Assembly (NCBI RefSeq): GCF_910585425.1
Contig: NZ_CAJUCP010000004.1
Coordinates: 1-64,000, forward strand
Direction of reading: 5' to 3'
DNA: 64,000 nt
Source: an uncultured Acetatifactor sp.
GTDB taxonomy: Bacteria > Bacillota > Clostridia > Lachnospirales > Lachnospiraceae
In this document: positions 15,950-24,754 of the stretch, piece by piece
Position numbering within the stretch: the stretch's first letter is position 1
Layout: every line of letters starts with the position of its first letter
Notes under the pieces: generated by a model
What the model was told of the DNA's origin: nothing
Databases searched by the model: none
What the model saw: only the letters and a program-made list of their open reading frames with translations
Program-made: the position numbers and the translations under genes

Positions 15950-17425
15950 ATGTATGATATGAAAAAATACCTGGACACAATAGAAGACGTCATCGCCAAA
16001 GGCCCCTATCAGGCCACCTGGGAATCCCTGTCCCGGTACAGCGTGCCTGAATGGTACAAAAATGCCAAATTCGGCATTTTCATCCATTGGGGGATCTACA
16101 GCGTTCCTGCTTTCGGCAACGAGTGGTACTCCCGGAACATGTACGTGAAGGATTCCCCGGAGTACAAGCACCATGTGGAGACCTACGGGAAGCATACGGA
16201 GTTCGGCTACAAGGACTTCATCCCCATGTTCACGGCGGAGAAATTCGACCCGGACGCCTGGGCGGAGCTGTTCGCACAGGCCGGGGCCAGGTACGTAGTG
16301 CCCGTGGCGGAGCACCACGATGGCTTCCAGATGTACGAGAGCCAGATTTCCCGCTGGAATGCCGCCGAAATGGGGCCAAAGCGGGACGTGCTTGGGCAGT
16401 TGGAGGAAAGCTGTCGAAGGAAGGGGATGGAAGTGGGCGCGTCCAGCCACCGGGTGGAGCATTGGTTCTTCATGGGGCACGGCAGGGAATATGACAGTGA
16501 TGTCAGTGAGCCCATGGAGAGAGGGGATTTCTACTGGCCCGCCATGCCGGAGCCGGAGAGCCTCCAGGATCTGTACAGCGAGCCTGTGCCCACAGAGGAA
16601 TTCCTCCAGGACTGGCTGGTGCGGTGCTGTGAGATCGTGGATAAGTACCGTCCGAAGATCGTCTATTTCGACTGGTGGATACAACACAGCGCGGTGCGCC
16701 CCTATCTGCGGAAATTTGCGGCTTATTATTATAACCGGGCAGCCCAGTGGGGCAGCGATGCCGTAATCAATTACAAGCATGACGCTTTCCTGTTCGGTAC
16801 TGCGGTGCCGGATGTGGAGCGGGGGCAGTTCGCGGATATCAAACCCTATTTCTGGCAGACGGATACCGCCATTGCCCTGAATTCCTGGGGTTATACGGAG
16901 CACAACGACTTCCGCCCCGCGCAGGACATCCTCTGCGACCTGGTGGACATCGTGTCGAAGAACGGCTGCCTGCTGCTGAACTTGGGGCCTAAGCCCGACG
17001 GCACCATCACGGAGGAGGACAGGGCCGTCCTGCTGAAAATCGGAGAGTGGCTGAAAACCAACGGCGAGGCGATCTATGGCTCCCGGGTTTGGCGCAGATA
17101 CGGGGAAGGGCCTACGCAGGTAGTGGACGGCCAGTTCTCCGACAGCATCAAAAAGAACTTTACGTCCCGGGATTTCCGGTTTACCACGGCGGAGGGATAT
17201 CTGTACGCCATTGCCATGAAATGCAGCGGGGACGGCGAATACTGCATCCGCTCCCTGGGAATCCAGGACGCCTCCAGACAGGCGAATTTCCACGGAATCA
17301 TCCGGGATGTGGAAGTCCTGGGCTGCGGGGAGAAGCCTCAGTGGAGCAGGGATGAGGAGGGGCTGCACATCAGGAGCGGATATGTGAGCGACAGCCCTGT
17401 GGTCTTCAGGCTGGAGCTGGAGTAA
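15950..17425 (+). CDS. GH29 alpha-L-fucosidase
   Basis: This 491-residue GH29 enzyme opens its catalytic domain with WYKNAKFGIFIHWGIYSVPA followed by NEWYSRNMY, then has VAEHHDGFQMYES and the nucleophile segment KIVYFDWWI. A DLVDIVSKNGCLLLNLGP motif and a C-terminal beta-domain follow. No signal peptide is visible, so it acts in the cytoplasm on imported fucosylated oligosaccharides. It is the last gene of the AraC-controlled cluster. The fucose it frees would feed fuculose-phosphate aldolase and the propanediol microcompartment encoded at the right of the window; that link is an inference. Confidence 0.88.
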   Translation: MYDMKKYLDTIEDVIAKGPYQATWESLSRYSVPEWYKNAKFGIFIHWGIYSVPAFGNEWYSRNMYVKDSPEYKHHVETYGKHTEFGYKDFIPMFTAEKFDPDAWAELFAQAGARYVVPVAEHHDGFQMYESQISRWNAAEMGPKRDVLGQLEESCRRKGMEVGASSHRVEHWFFMGHGREYDSDVSEPMERGDFYWPAMPEPESLQDLYSEPVPTEEFLQDWLVRCCEIVDKYRPKIVYFDWWIQHSAVRPYLRKFAAYYYNRAAQWGSDAVINYKHDAFLFGTAVPDVERGQFADIKPYFWQTDTAIALNSWGYTEHNDFRPAQDILCDLVDIVSKNGCLLLNLGPKPDGTITEEDRAVLLKIGEWLKTNGEAIYGSRVWRRYGEGPTQVVDGQFSDSIKKNFTSRDFRFTTAEGYLYAIAMKCSGDGEYCIRSLGIQDASRQANFHGIIRDVEVLGCGEKPQWSRDEEGLHIRSGYVSDSPVVFRLELE

Positions 17426-17483
17426 AAAGCAGGCGGATGCCTCCAGCTCATCGGCTGGAAAGCAGGAGATATGAAAAAGGCGG

Positions 17484-17511
17484 GGAAATAGGCGCATATG
17501 CGCCTATTTCC
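17484..17511. terminator. 28-bp perfect palindrome, shared terminator
   Basis: 17484-17511 is a perfect palindrome centred on CATATG. It lies between two convergent genes and overlaps the methyltransferase stop codon. A-rich and T-rich ends make it a likely bidirectional terminator. Confidence 0.65.
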
Positions 17512-18256
17512 TCGCCAACGTAGCCCAAAAGGTGGGCACCCCATGCTCATGCAGAAAACCGCTGCCATTGGTGTCCTCATACAGATCCACCAGTTGGAAT
17601 CCCGCCTGGATCTGCCCACGGATCTGTTCCTCCAGGGTATGGGAGAACTGTATGCCGTCATCGTTTTTTTCCAGTAAGGCCATAAGCGCCTGGTCGCGGA
17701 GGGGATTGAAGGGCAGGGAGTAACGGATCTCCCGCTCGCCCTCATCCTCGTCAAAGAGGAAATTCACCCCATTGTCCAGCCCGGCCATCAATAGCCCGCC
17801 CGGCCTCAGGATGCGGTGGCATTCCCGCCAGACATGCATCACGTCCTCGATATAGCAGTTCGACACCGGATGGAAGATCAGGTCAAAGGACTGGTCCGCA
17901 AAGGGAAGGGGCCTGGTCATGTCCCCGCGGATGGCCTGGATCTCATATCCTTCCCGGCGGGCTACCATGAGTTCGCTCTCAATCTGGCGGGGGGAATTGT
18001 CCAGCACGGTGCAGTTTGCGCCCAGAGCGGCGAAGATGGGCATCTGCTGTCCGCCGCCGGAGGCCAGCCCCAGGACATCCGCGCCGGAGAGGGCGGGATA
18101 CCAGCTCTTTGGCACCGGTTTGGTGGGGGTCAGCACCATGCTCCATTCTCCCCGGAGGGCAGCGGCATACTGCTCATGGGAGATGGGGATGCCCCATTCC
18201 CATCCTTCTTCTACCCATCTATCGATAGTTTCTGCATTGATTTCCGTATAATTCAT
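17504..18256 (-). CDS. Class I SAM-dependent methyltransferase
   Basis: This 250-residue methyltransferase has motif I VLGLASGGGQQMPIFAALGA, an acidic strand-2 end (CTVLDNSPRQ), motif II IRGDMTRPLPFADQSFDLIF and a post-motif PGGLLMAGLD. The protein starts MNYTEINAETIDRWVEEGWE, a lead common to small-molecule methyltransferases annotated only as class I. It is convergent with the fucosidase and divergent from nothing obvious. Substrate is unknown. Confidence 0.8.
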   Translation of the reverse strand: MNYTEINAETIDRWVEEGWEWGIPISHEQYAAALRGEWSMVLTPTKPVPKSWYPALSGADVLGLASGGGQQMPIFAALGANCTVLDNSPRQIESELMVARREGYEIQAIRGDMTRPLPFADQSFDLIFHPVSNCYIEDVMHVWRECHRILRPGGLLMAGLDNGVNFLFDEDEGEREIRYSLPFNPLRDQALMALLEKNDDGIQFSHTLEEQIRGQIQAGFQLVDLYEDTNGSGFLHEHGVPTFWATLARK

Positions 18257-18334
18257 GTGAGTACCTCCCTCTGTGGAGCCTTGCTGAAAAAGGCTCTTCT
18301 ATGAAAGGGATTATACAGAAGGAAGAAGCGGATG

Positions 18335-19003
18335 TCAACAAGGCTGAGGTCTTTCATCTGGCGAGCTCCATGATACCATTCTTCCATGTTCCATCTCATA
18401 TACCGTATCGCACAAAACCGCTATATCTTCTTTATTATGGCTGGCAAGTATGACGGTTTTTCCTTCTTTCTTTAAGCCCAGAAGAATTTCCCGCACATCG
18501 CTTACCCCCTGGCTGTCAAGCCCGTTCATCGGTTCATCCAGAATCAAAATATCCGGGTCTTCCATGATGGCCTGGGCAATACCGAGCCTCTGCCTCATAC
18601 CAAGCGAATATTTTCCGACTTTTTTGCGGCTGTCGGGATCTAAGCCCACCCGTTCCATGCTTTCCCTGATCTGTCCCCTGCCTATCAATTTACGGATAGA
18701 TGCCAGATATTCCAGATTTTTGTATCCTGTATATCTGCTTAAGAAACCGGGATTTTCAATAATGATTCCCATGTTGTCCGCAAAATCTATATCTTTTCCG
18801 ATTTCCTTTTCCCCCACCACAACCCTCCCGGAGGTGGGCTTTAAATATCCAATCATGGTTTTGAACAAAACAGTCTTACCCGAACCGTTCCTGCCTATGA
18901 TTCCATAGATTTTTCCGCTTTCAAAACTGATATTGATGCGGTCAAGCGCAACCACATCGCCGAATCTTTTTGTTACATTCTCTACACGGATACATTCTGC
19001 CAT
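18335..19003 (-). CDS. ABC-2 transporter ATP-binding protein
   Basis: This 222-residue ATPase has Walker A GRNGSGKT, signature YSLGMRQRLGIA, Walker B ILILDEPMNGLDSQG and H-loop ILASHNKED. The start is at 19003 (MAECIRVENVTKRFG), after GAAAGGA; the longer open frame to 19606 overlaps the permease gene and is not real. It is the last gene of a seven-gene run with three membrane proteins, a lipoprotein and a two-component system, and would power an exporter of the lantibiotic-immunity/ABC-2 class. Confidence 0.88.
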   Translation of the reverse strand: MAECIRVENVTKRFGDVVALDRINISFESGKIYGIIGRNGSGKTVLFKTMIGYLKPTSGRVVVGEKEIGKDIDFADNMGIIIENPGFLSRYTGYKNLEYLASIRKLIGRGQIRESMERVGLDPDSRKKVGKYSLGMRQRLGIAQAIMEDPDILILDEPMNGLDSQGVSDVREILLGLKKEGKTVILASHNKEDIAVLCDTVYEMEHGRMVSWSSPDERPQPC

Positions 19004-19023
19004 AGCTGCAATCCTTTCCTTCT

Positions 19024-19653
19024 TTATACAAAATCTGTCCCTTTTTTCAGATATTTTCGTCCGATCAAAAAGCCCGCTGCCGGCAAAACAGCTTCCGCCG
19101 CAATGACCGGACCCGCCGGAAAGCCCTCTGTTCCATATAAGCTGCTTTGCAGATACATGCCCCACATTCCATACATCACGTGGGAAACTGCATGAAACTG
19201 ACAGCCGATGATGAATGTCACGCCCTCCAACAGGAACAATGTCCCCGGGGCAAAGCGCCTGACAGGAAACAAATCCAGCAATACGAACAATGCCGCCATG
19301 CTGACACTGTGGAACAGCCATAGAATGATGATTTTGGCAAGCAGCTGTGGGGAAAGCAAAGATATGTTCCCCATGGCAATGTCCCAGCTCAAAACAAGGA
19401 GCAAGAACAGAAACGTTGTCCTTATGCCGGATAACAGCCCCTTTCCAAAACGCCTTTTCCACCAGCCCTCCACTGTTCTGTAACGATACAGCGACAGCGC
19501 TTCCAGCTTCCTGTCCCTTTCTGCATAGATTCCCGCCGCAAGCAGGAAGGCGCCGATCGACAGAAGCCACCATCCCAACGGAACGAGCGGTATGGCGCCG
19601 AAGCAATCGGAGGGCACTCCCGCAAACAGCCTGATAAACATACTTTCCCGCAC
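19024..19653 (-). CDS. ABC-2 type membrane subunit (small)
   Basis: This 209-residue protein has about five to six hydrophobic segments (for example FLFLLLVLSWDIAMG and VSMAALFVLLDLFPV). It lacks recognisable catalytic motifs. It lies between a larger permease and the ATPase gene, overlapping the former by one base, so it is a likely third membrane subunit of the exporter. Such accessory membrane subunits are common in bacitracin- and lantibiotic-type ABC-2 systems. Confidence 0.65.
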   Translation of the reverse strand: MRESMFIRLFAGVPSDCFGAIPLVPLGWWLLSIGAFLLAAGIYAERDRKLEALSLYRYRTVEGWWKRRFGKGLLSGIRTTFLFLLLVLSWDIAMGNISLLSPQLLAKIIILWLFHSVSMAALFVLLDLFPVRRFAPGTLFLLEGVTFIIGCQFHAVSHVMYGMWGMYLQSSLYGTEGFPAGPVIAAEAVLPAAGFLIGRKYLKKGTDFV

Positions 19654-20492
19654 TATCCCTCCACCTCCGTTCCCGAGTCGAACGAAACTCTGCTGACGAA
19701 AAAAGAGGATAATGCCGTCAAAACGAGAATCATTGACAAAAATAAAGCTGCTGATTGTAGATAAGACAGCGATCCGTCTATGAAATTTCCCGGAATCGCC
19801 CTTGCGAAAAGGGAAGTTTCCGTATGGCCATCCATCATTCGTAAATATCCGGCCAGATGTACCCCCATTACAGCCGCCATTCCTGCAATCCCCGAAAACA
19901 GCAATGCAAAAACATATAAAAGCGCTCCCAGAAAGGCAAGATACAGATAAAAAAATAAAAACGTCACTGCAAATGCCTGTGGAACCGACATGGCCTTCAT
20001 CATCGAAAGATACGGGAAAGTAATATTATATTCGACGCCGATATTGTTTCCGGCATCAAGCGCCAGAGCGTATACCGGACTGCTCCACATATCCCCTGCG
20101 AACCCCAAAAAACTGCTGACGATGATGCTGAATGCCGCCATGGCCCCGGCATAGAGAAATGCCTGCATGAATATATAAAAGAGCATTCCCATATTCCAGC
20201 GCTTTCTGCCGCACCGGTACAGAAGCAGATAGAGATTCCCTTTTATGAACGGAGCGTCCGCCACTACCAAAAGCCACCCTAAGACTAAAAACAGCATATT
20301 CACATAATGCTGCTCAACCACGCAGAAGGTCTCCAGTATGTTGACTGGCTCCCCTGTGTCAGCCGCATACCGCAGGAAACCGGCCATCCAATAGCCCATG
20401 ATCGCAAAGCCCAGAAGATATCCCATGAAGACCCTGCCGCGCTCCTGCTGGAACATTCCCTTTATGATTACGGCAAAGCTACCCATTCCCAT
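19653..20492 (-). CDS. ABC-2 type membrane subunit
   Basis: This 279-residue protein has about six membrane segments and an N-terminal soluble stub (FAVIIKGMFQQERGRVFMGYL) typical of ABC-2 permeases. It overlaps the upstream permease gene by 14 bp and the downstream one by a single base, indicating a tightly coupled operon. The substrate is not identifiable from sequence. Confidence 0.7.
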   Translation of the reverse strand: MGMGSFAVIIKGMFQQERGRVFMGYLLGFAIMGYWMAGFLRYAADTGEPVNILETFCVVEQHYVNMLFLVLGWLLVVADAPFIKGNLYLLLYRCGRKRWNMGMLFYIFMQAFLYAGAMAAFSIIVSSFLGFAGDMWSSPVYALALDAGNNIGVEYNITFPYLSMMKAMSVPQAFAVTFLFFYLYLAFLGALLYVFALLFSGIAGMAAVMGVHLAGYLRMMDGHTETSLFARAIPGNFIDGSLSYLQSAALFLSMILVLTALSSFFVSRVSFDSGTEVEG

Positions 20493-21237
20493 ACCTCCTT
20501 ACAAGTCCCGCCATAATGACGATCGACACAATCATGATATAGACACATTCCACTCCTGCGGCCAGAGGGTAACTGCCTACATCATCTCCCCTGAGGAGTC
20601 TGATCGGATTCAGCCATACAATCCCGTCCAGCCCGATCCACATGGATTCGTATAGGACAAAGGGCGCAATCAGGGCGACATAGCGGTTCGGAATCCATAC
20701 TGCAAACAGAAATCCCACAAGCGCCCACACGCATCCAAACAAAAAACCAAGAACGGTTTTCCACACCCCAATGTACCAATCCCCATATTTCATGAGATAG
20801 GTAAGCATGATCGTCCCGTCCAGCAATCCCTTGTCCGAATCCTGCGGCACGCCCGGAACACCAAGCGTATAAGCCATGATGCAGGCTGCTGCAATCGGAA
20901 CTGCCAACATAACGCCTCCGGACAATGCAACGCTGCATATCCGGATTCCCCCAAAGCGCACCGGATGCATCCTTGAAAAAATCATGCGGTAATACCCGCT
21001 CTGATATTCTTCACAGAAGCTGGTCGCATAAGCCAGTACGGGAAAGACGGCCGCAAAAGGCCCGAACCCCGAAGCACCGAACACATTGTACAAAATATAA
21101 TAACTGCTCCGTGTACGTTCCGGCGGCGTTCCCATCGCTACCGCAGCCAGCAAAAGCGCCGACACAGCAGCCATCCCGGCAAAGAAGCCCACATTCAGGA
21201 AACTCCTCTTCATATCCTTCCCAAAAAATCCGTTCAT
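20479..21237 (-). CDS. ABC-2 type membrane subunit
   Basis: This 252-residue protein has six predicted membrane segments. After MKRSFLNVGFFAG there is a motif SFCEEYQSGYYRMIFSR, a pattern often seen in ABC-2 permeases that move peptides. It starts 1 bp after the lipoprotein gene stop and overlaps the next permease. Together with the two neighbouring membrane proteins it would form the channel served by the ATPase at the end of the operon. Confidence 0.7.
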   Translation of the reverse strand: MNGFFGKDMKRSFLNVGFFAGMAAVSALLLAAVAMGTPPERTRSSYYILYNVFGASGFGPFAAVFPVLAYATSFCEEYQSGYYRMIFSRMHPVRFGGIRICSVALSGGVMLAVPIAAACIMAYTLGVPGVPQDSDKGLLDGTIMLTYLMKYGDWYIGVWKTVLGFLFGCVWALVGFLFAVWIPNRYVALIAPFVLYESMWIGLDGIVWLNPIRLLRGDDVGSYPLAAGVECVYIMIVSIVIMAGLVRRYGNG

Positions 21238-21238
21238 T

Positions 21239-22432
21239 TTATTCCGCCTTTATCATTTTTCCCGTCACGGCATCCAGATAGATATTCCATGCCGCACCTA
21301 TGCCAGCCGCTTCCTGCCATGCTTTGTCACCGGTCTCCAGCGCCATTTCCATTTCGTGCAAGGGAATGTAGATATGCCATGCCGGCGTCAGGATCATCTC
21401 CGATTCCTGAAGGGTTGGATAATATACAAGCTCTGCCTGTGTCAGCTTTGCCTCAGAGTTTCCACAGAGCGTATTGTTTTCCAGATATTTTTCCAAAATG
21501 TCCGTTACCTGTGGAAATGTCAGGACATTTCCGGTTTCGGACCGCTCCGTGATATTGCCGCAGTAATTCTCCAGATTCATTGTCGCCATGCCATCCTCCG
21601 TAATCCATGCGGTTCCTCTCGGCTGAACCTCCCCAAGCACAATCTGGCCAAACTCTGACGCCACGCCAATGGTTTCGTAGGAAGGCGTAAATAGCAGCTC
21701 ATAAAACGCGGTTCCGTCAAGCTCATAATACAAAGCCCTGGAAATACATATTTCCGTAATGTCCAGAACTGCCAGCTTCTCCAGAAGAATATCCCTGGCA
21801 CGGGAAACAGGAAATTTTACAGAAATTTCCTCGCTGCCTTTGGTGACATCCGTTTCCGGAGCCTTTTTGTAAATCGCATCGCAATTCTTCTTCAATGCTT
21901 CATCCACATAGCTTACACATGTATTCCTTGCAAAGGATGCCACCTTCTGCCCATCTGATAGAACCAAGAGGGAATCATCACCAAAATTCAGCCATTCAAC
22001 CGGCCTGTCCTCTTCCTTCATTTCACTTGACTCTTTTTCTGCCAGCGCCAGATACTCCCCGGTGATGTCCTGCACATTTCTGCCCTCGCTGTCAAGCAGT
22101 TCCTTCAGCTTCTCCGCATCCCAATCGTCCCGCTCCCGCAAAGTCAACGTCTGCACTGTCTGTGGCGTTACAGGAACCTTCGCGCAGATCCGGATACCGT
22201 TTTCCTCCGTTCCGACCAGGCCCTCATAATGTTCGCCCTGTTCTGCTCCGTTTGTGCCTGCCATATTTTTAGCGGTCTCGTCAGCCGCGATATTCTCCAC
22301 CTCGCCTTCCAGAGAGCTTTTTGCGTGGTAGACATCGCTGTCTGCAGATGCTTCCGGCGCTTTCCGACATCCCGTCAGGACACATATCCCTAATACTCCT
22401 GTTATCAGTACGCTTAAAAATCTTTTTTTCAT
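21239..22432 (-). CDS. Lipoprotein of the LytTR/ABC operon
   Basis: This 397-residue exported lipoprotein starts MKKRFLSVLITGVLGICVLT then GC, a lipobox with the modified Cys at residue 22. An Asp/Glu/Ser-rich linker leads to a large unrecognised extracellular domain; a distant resemblance to DUF6034-type lipoproteins is from memory and uncertain. It is first in the exporter block, 167 bp downstream of the kinase gene, and AGGAGG lies before the ATG. It could be a substrate-capturing or immunity protein at the membrane surface, as in many bacteriocin self-protection systems. Confidence 0.7.
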   Translation of the reverse strand: MKKRFLSVLITGVLGICVLTGCRKAPEASADSDVYHAKSSLEGEVENIAADETAKNMAGTNGAEQGEHYEGLVGTEENGIRICAKVPVTPQTVQTLTLRERDDWDAEKLKELLDSEGRNVQDITGEYLALAEKESSEMKEEDRPVEWLNFGDDSLLVLSDGQKVASFARNTCVSYVDEALKKNCDAIYKKAPETDVTKGSEEISVKFPVSRARDILLEKLAVLDITEICISRALYYELDGTAFYELLFTPSYETIGVASEFGQIVLGEVQPRGTAWITEDGMATMNLENYCGNITERSETGNVLTFPQVTDILEKYLENNTLCGNSEAKLTQAELVYYPTLQESEMILTPAWHIYIPLHEMEMALETGDKAWQEAAGIGAAWNIYLDAVTGKMIKAE

Positions 22433-22599
22433 TTCACATGCCTCCTGTCAATCCCCTGTAGGGGTTATGATATGGATGATACATGATTTTTCCTGTTTTT
22501 TTTCATTCCGGCGAAATTCCACCACATTTTTTCCGAAATCGGCCTGAAAAGAATCTTTATCAAAAAGCTGCCATGAACATATGACAGGTTTTTTAATGT

Positions 22600-23856
22600 T
22601 CACAGGTTTTTCATGTACAGCACGATTTCTGTCTCCATATGATCGTCTTTACAATGCATTTCCATATCGCCATGATATTTTTCCACGATTCTCTGGACGT
22701 TTGTAAGCCCTATACCATGCCCTGCAAAAGACTTCTCTGACAGTCTGTGTATTTCGCATACGCCTTCGGGAATCCCCCTGCAGCTATTCAGCATATACAG
22801 AAACAAAACGCCATTCTCCATCCGGATGCTGAATTTCAATAGGCGCTCGTCTGTCTGAATGGATGCCGCTATGGCATTGTCCAGAAGATTTCCAACGATT
22901 ACATTGAAATCGAAAGAGTGCAGATTCATCTTCTCCGGAAGCACAATATCCGTTTCCACCTTTTTTAAATCTTCCTTTGCCCTTTGCAGCTTGAAGTTCA
23001 ACAGGCTGTCCAAGGCTTCATTCCCTGTATAAATATGTTCTGAAGGATTCTTCATAAATTCCTGCATGGAATCAAGATATTCCATCACTTTTTCCGGATC
23101 CTCCGCCAATCCCTGAAGCGCCAGCACATGGTTTTTCATATCATGCCTTAATGCTCTGATACGGCTTTGGGACTCTTTCATGAGCTGGAATTGGTTCTGA
23201 TAAGCAATTGTCTGCTGTTTATAAATATCCTGTTCCCTCAGCTGTATATAATTTTTAAGCAGAATATGATACAGATAAAACACGCACAGATTAAGCGCCA
23301 AAACCGCCACGCACACATATACTGCGATCCATCTGCCGATGCTCCCACACATCAGCCCACAAAATACCGTCAGGCTTAACAGGGGGATTGCAGACAGCAA
23401 ACACATCTGTTTTTTATCAAGTGTTTTTTCCCTGCTTCCTCTCGGGTCTGGAATATGACAGACAACCGCCGCGCAGATCAGCAGGAGCAAGGCAGAAACC
23501 GCGCTCTGCTGCATTCTGATCATCTCTGAACCGGCAAAGGATACAGCCGCCCCGCTGCCTGTATCCAGGCAGAAATAGACCATGGAAATCCATATCTTTT
23601 TCTCCCATGCGCCGCGGTAAAGACAGGTCACGCCAATGATGCTTGCCAAATTACACATTTCATAGAAAAGCGACAAATGAAATACGCTGTAGGCGGCTGT
23701 TGTCAACAGATAGTGTCCCGCAAAGACGGTTTTCCATATGAGCCTGTTCCTAGCCTCTGAAGACAGAAAAGTATCCAGGACCTTTTTCAACAGCGCCGTG
23801 CGCAAAATGCCTACGATTAGAATAATTGGTAATTCATATCCTATTTTATGATACAT
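22600..23856 (-). CDS. GHKL-type sensor histidine kinase (AgrC-like)
   Basis: This 418-residue protein has six to seven N-terminal membrane segments, a coiled region, a phospho-acceptor segment SRIRALRHDMKNHVLAL, N-box GNLLDNAIAAS and G-box FAGHGIGLTNVQRIVEKYHG. This is the HPK10/AgrC architecture that often senses peptides in the membrane. It overlaps the LytTR regulator gene upstream by 11 bp. No agrB or agrD-like peptide gene is seen nearby, so the signal may be the peptide handled by the adjacent exporter, or come from elsewhere. Confidence 0.85.
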   Translation of the reverse strand: MYHKIGYELPIILIVGILRTALLKKVLDTFLSSEARNRLIWKTVFAGHYLLTTAAYSVFHLSLFYEMCNLASIIGVTCLYRGAWEKKIWISMVYFCLDTGSGAAVSFAGSEMIRMQQSAVSALLLLICAAVVCHIPDPRGSREKTLDKKQMCLLSAIPLLSLTVFCGLMCGSIGRWIAVYVCVAVLALNLCVFYLYHILLKNYIQLREQDIYKQQTIAYQNQFQLMKESQSRIRALRHDMKNHVLALQGLAEDPEKVMEYLDSMQEFMKNPSEHIYTGNEALDSLLNFKLQRAKEDLKKVETDIVLPEKMNLHSFDFNVIVGNLLDNAIAASIQTDERLLKFSIRMENGVLFLYMLNSCRGIPEGVCEIHRLSEKSFAGHGIGLTNVQRIVEKYHGDMEMHCKDDHMETEIVLYMKNL

Positions 23857-24574
23857 TGAACAGTTTCCCCTTTAAATATTGTTTGATTTTTGCTCTGACT
23901 TCTTTCCTGTAGGGTTTGCTGATGCTCAGGACATCACCATTCATCATTTTTACGCTTTCATAGGAATATTCGCGCACATATTCCTGATGTATCACATAGG
24001 ACTGATGTATCATCAGAAAACCTGCCGGAAGCTGCTCCAGGACATTTTTCAGCTTCCCATAGAATTCCTCCTGTCCATCCTTTTTTATCATCAAAATCTT
24101 TTTGTCCATACTCATAAAATATAATATTTCCTTTACTGAAACACGAAAAATCTGGCTTCCCTTTTGATATTCAAAGCAGCTTTCCGCATGCTTTTTCCTT
24201 TTCATGCTTCTTTCAAGCACTTCTTTAAGCCGGGCAGCGGAGATTGGCTTTACAAGAAAGTCCAATGGCTGCATCTTGAAAAGCTCCATGGCGTAACCCT
24301 GCTTTGAGGAAATATAGACAATATGGGTATCTGTATCCTCCATCTCGTCACGGATAAAGGCGCCTATATCAATGCCGTTTTTTCCTAACAATTCAATATC
24401 AAGAAAAAGGATGTCCAATGCAACCCCTTTTTTCAGATCGCGCTCCAAAGTCTCACCGCAATACCATACCTCTATTTCAAATTTTACTAAGAATTCTGCC
24501 GATAGCGCTTGAATCTGTTCCTCCAGCAAGGAACACAAAACTTTATCATCATCACATATTCCGACTCTGTACAT
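23846..24574 (-). CDS. LytTR-family response regulator
   Basis: About 242 residues from the start at 24574 (MYRVGICDDDKVLCSLLEEQ), which has AAAGGAG upstream; the frame is open further to 24733 but not homologous. The receiver has acidic DDD and phospho-Asp in DILFLDIELLGKNG, the switch Lys in PLDFLVKPIS, and a LytTR DNA-binding domain (YFMSMDKKILMIKKDG, then FLMIHQSYVIHQEYV). It is first of the seven-gene system and would drive the exporter operon from the 167-bp gap at 22433-22599, in which no clear repeat pair could be fixed by eye. Confidence 0.85.
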   Translation of the reverse strand: MYRVGICDDDKVLCSLLEEQIQALSAEFLVKFEIEVWYCGETLERDLKKGVALDILFLDIELLGKNGIDIGAFIRDEMEDTDTHIVYISSKQGYAMELFKMQPLDFLVKPISAARLKEVLERSMKRKKHAESCFEYQKGSQIFRVSVKEILYFMSMDKKILMIKKDGQEEFYGKLKNVLEQLPAGFLMIHQSYVIHQEYVREYSYESVKMMNGDVLSISKPYRKEVRAKIKQYLKGKLFNVS

Positions 24575-24688
24575 ACTATCCCTGCTCCTTTCGACAATGT
24601 CGTTTCTATTGTACTTTACCTTTAACGTGCTATCAAGGTTCGGCGCTGTGAAAAACAAATTTTTCTCAAAAGATATTGAAATATCCGT

Positions 24689-24717
24689 ATGACAAGAGGG
24701 AGGGGTGATGGTATAAT
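24689..24717 (+). promoter_or_regulatory. Promoter for WYL regulator
   Basis: ATGACA (24689-24694) and TATAAT (24712-24717) are 17 bp apart, 37 bp before the ATG at 24755. Confidence 0.6.
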
Positions 24718-24754
24718 GGTGCTGGCATCGCATGACAAACGAAGGGGATAATCC

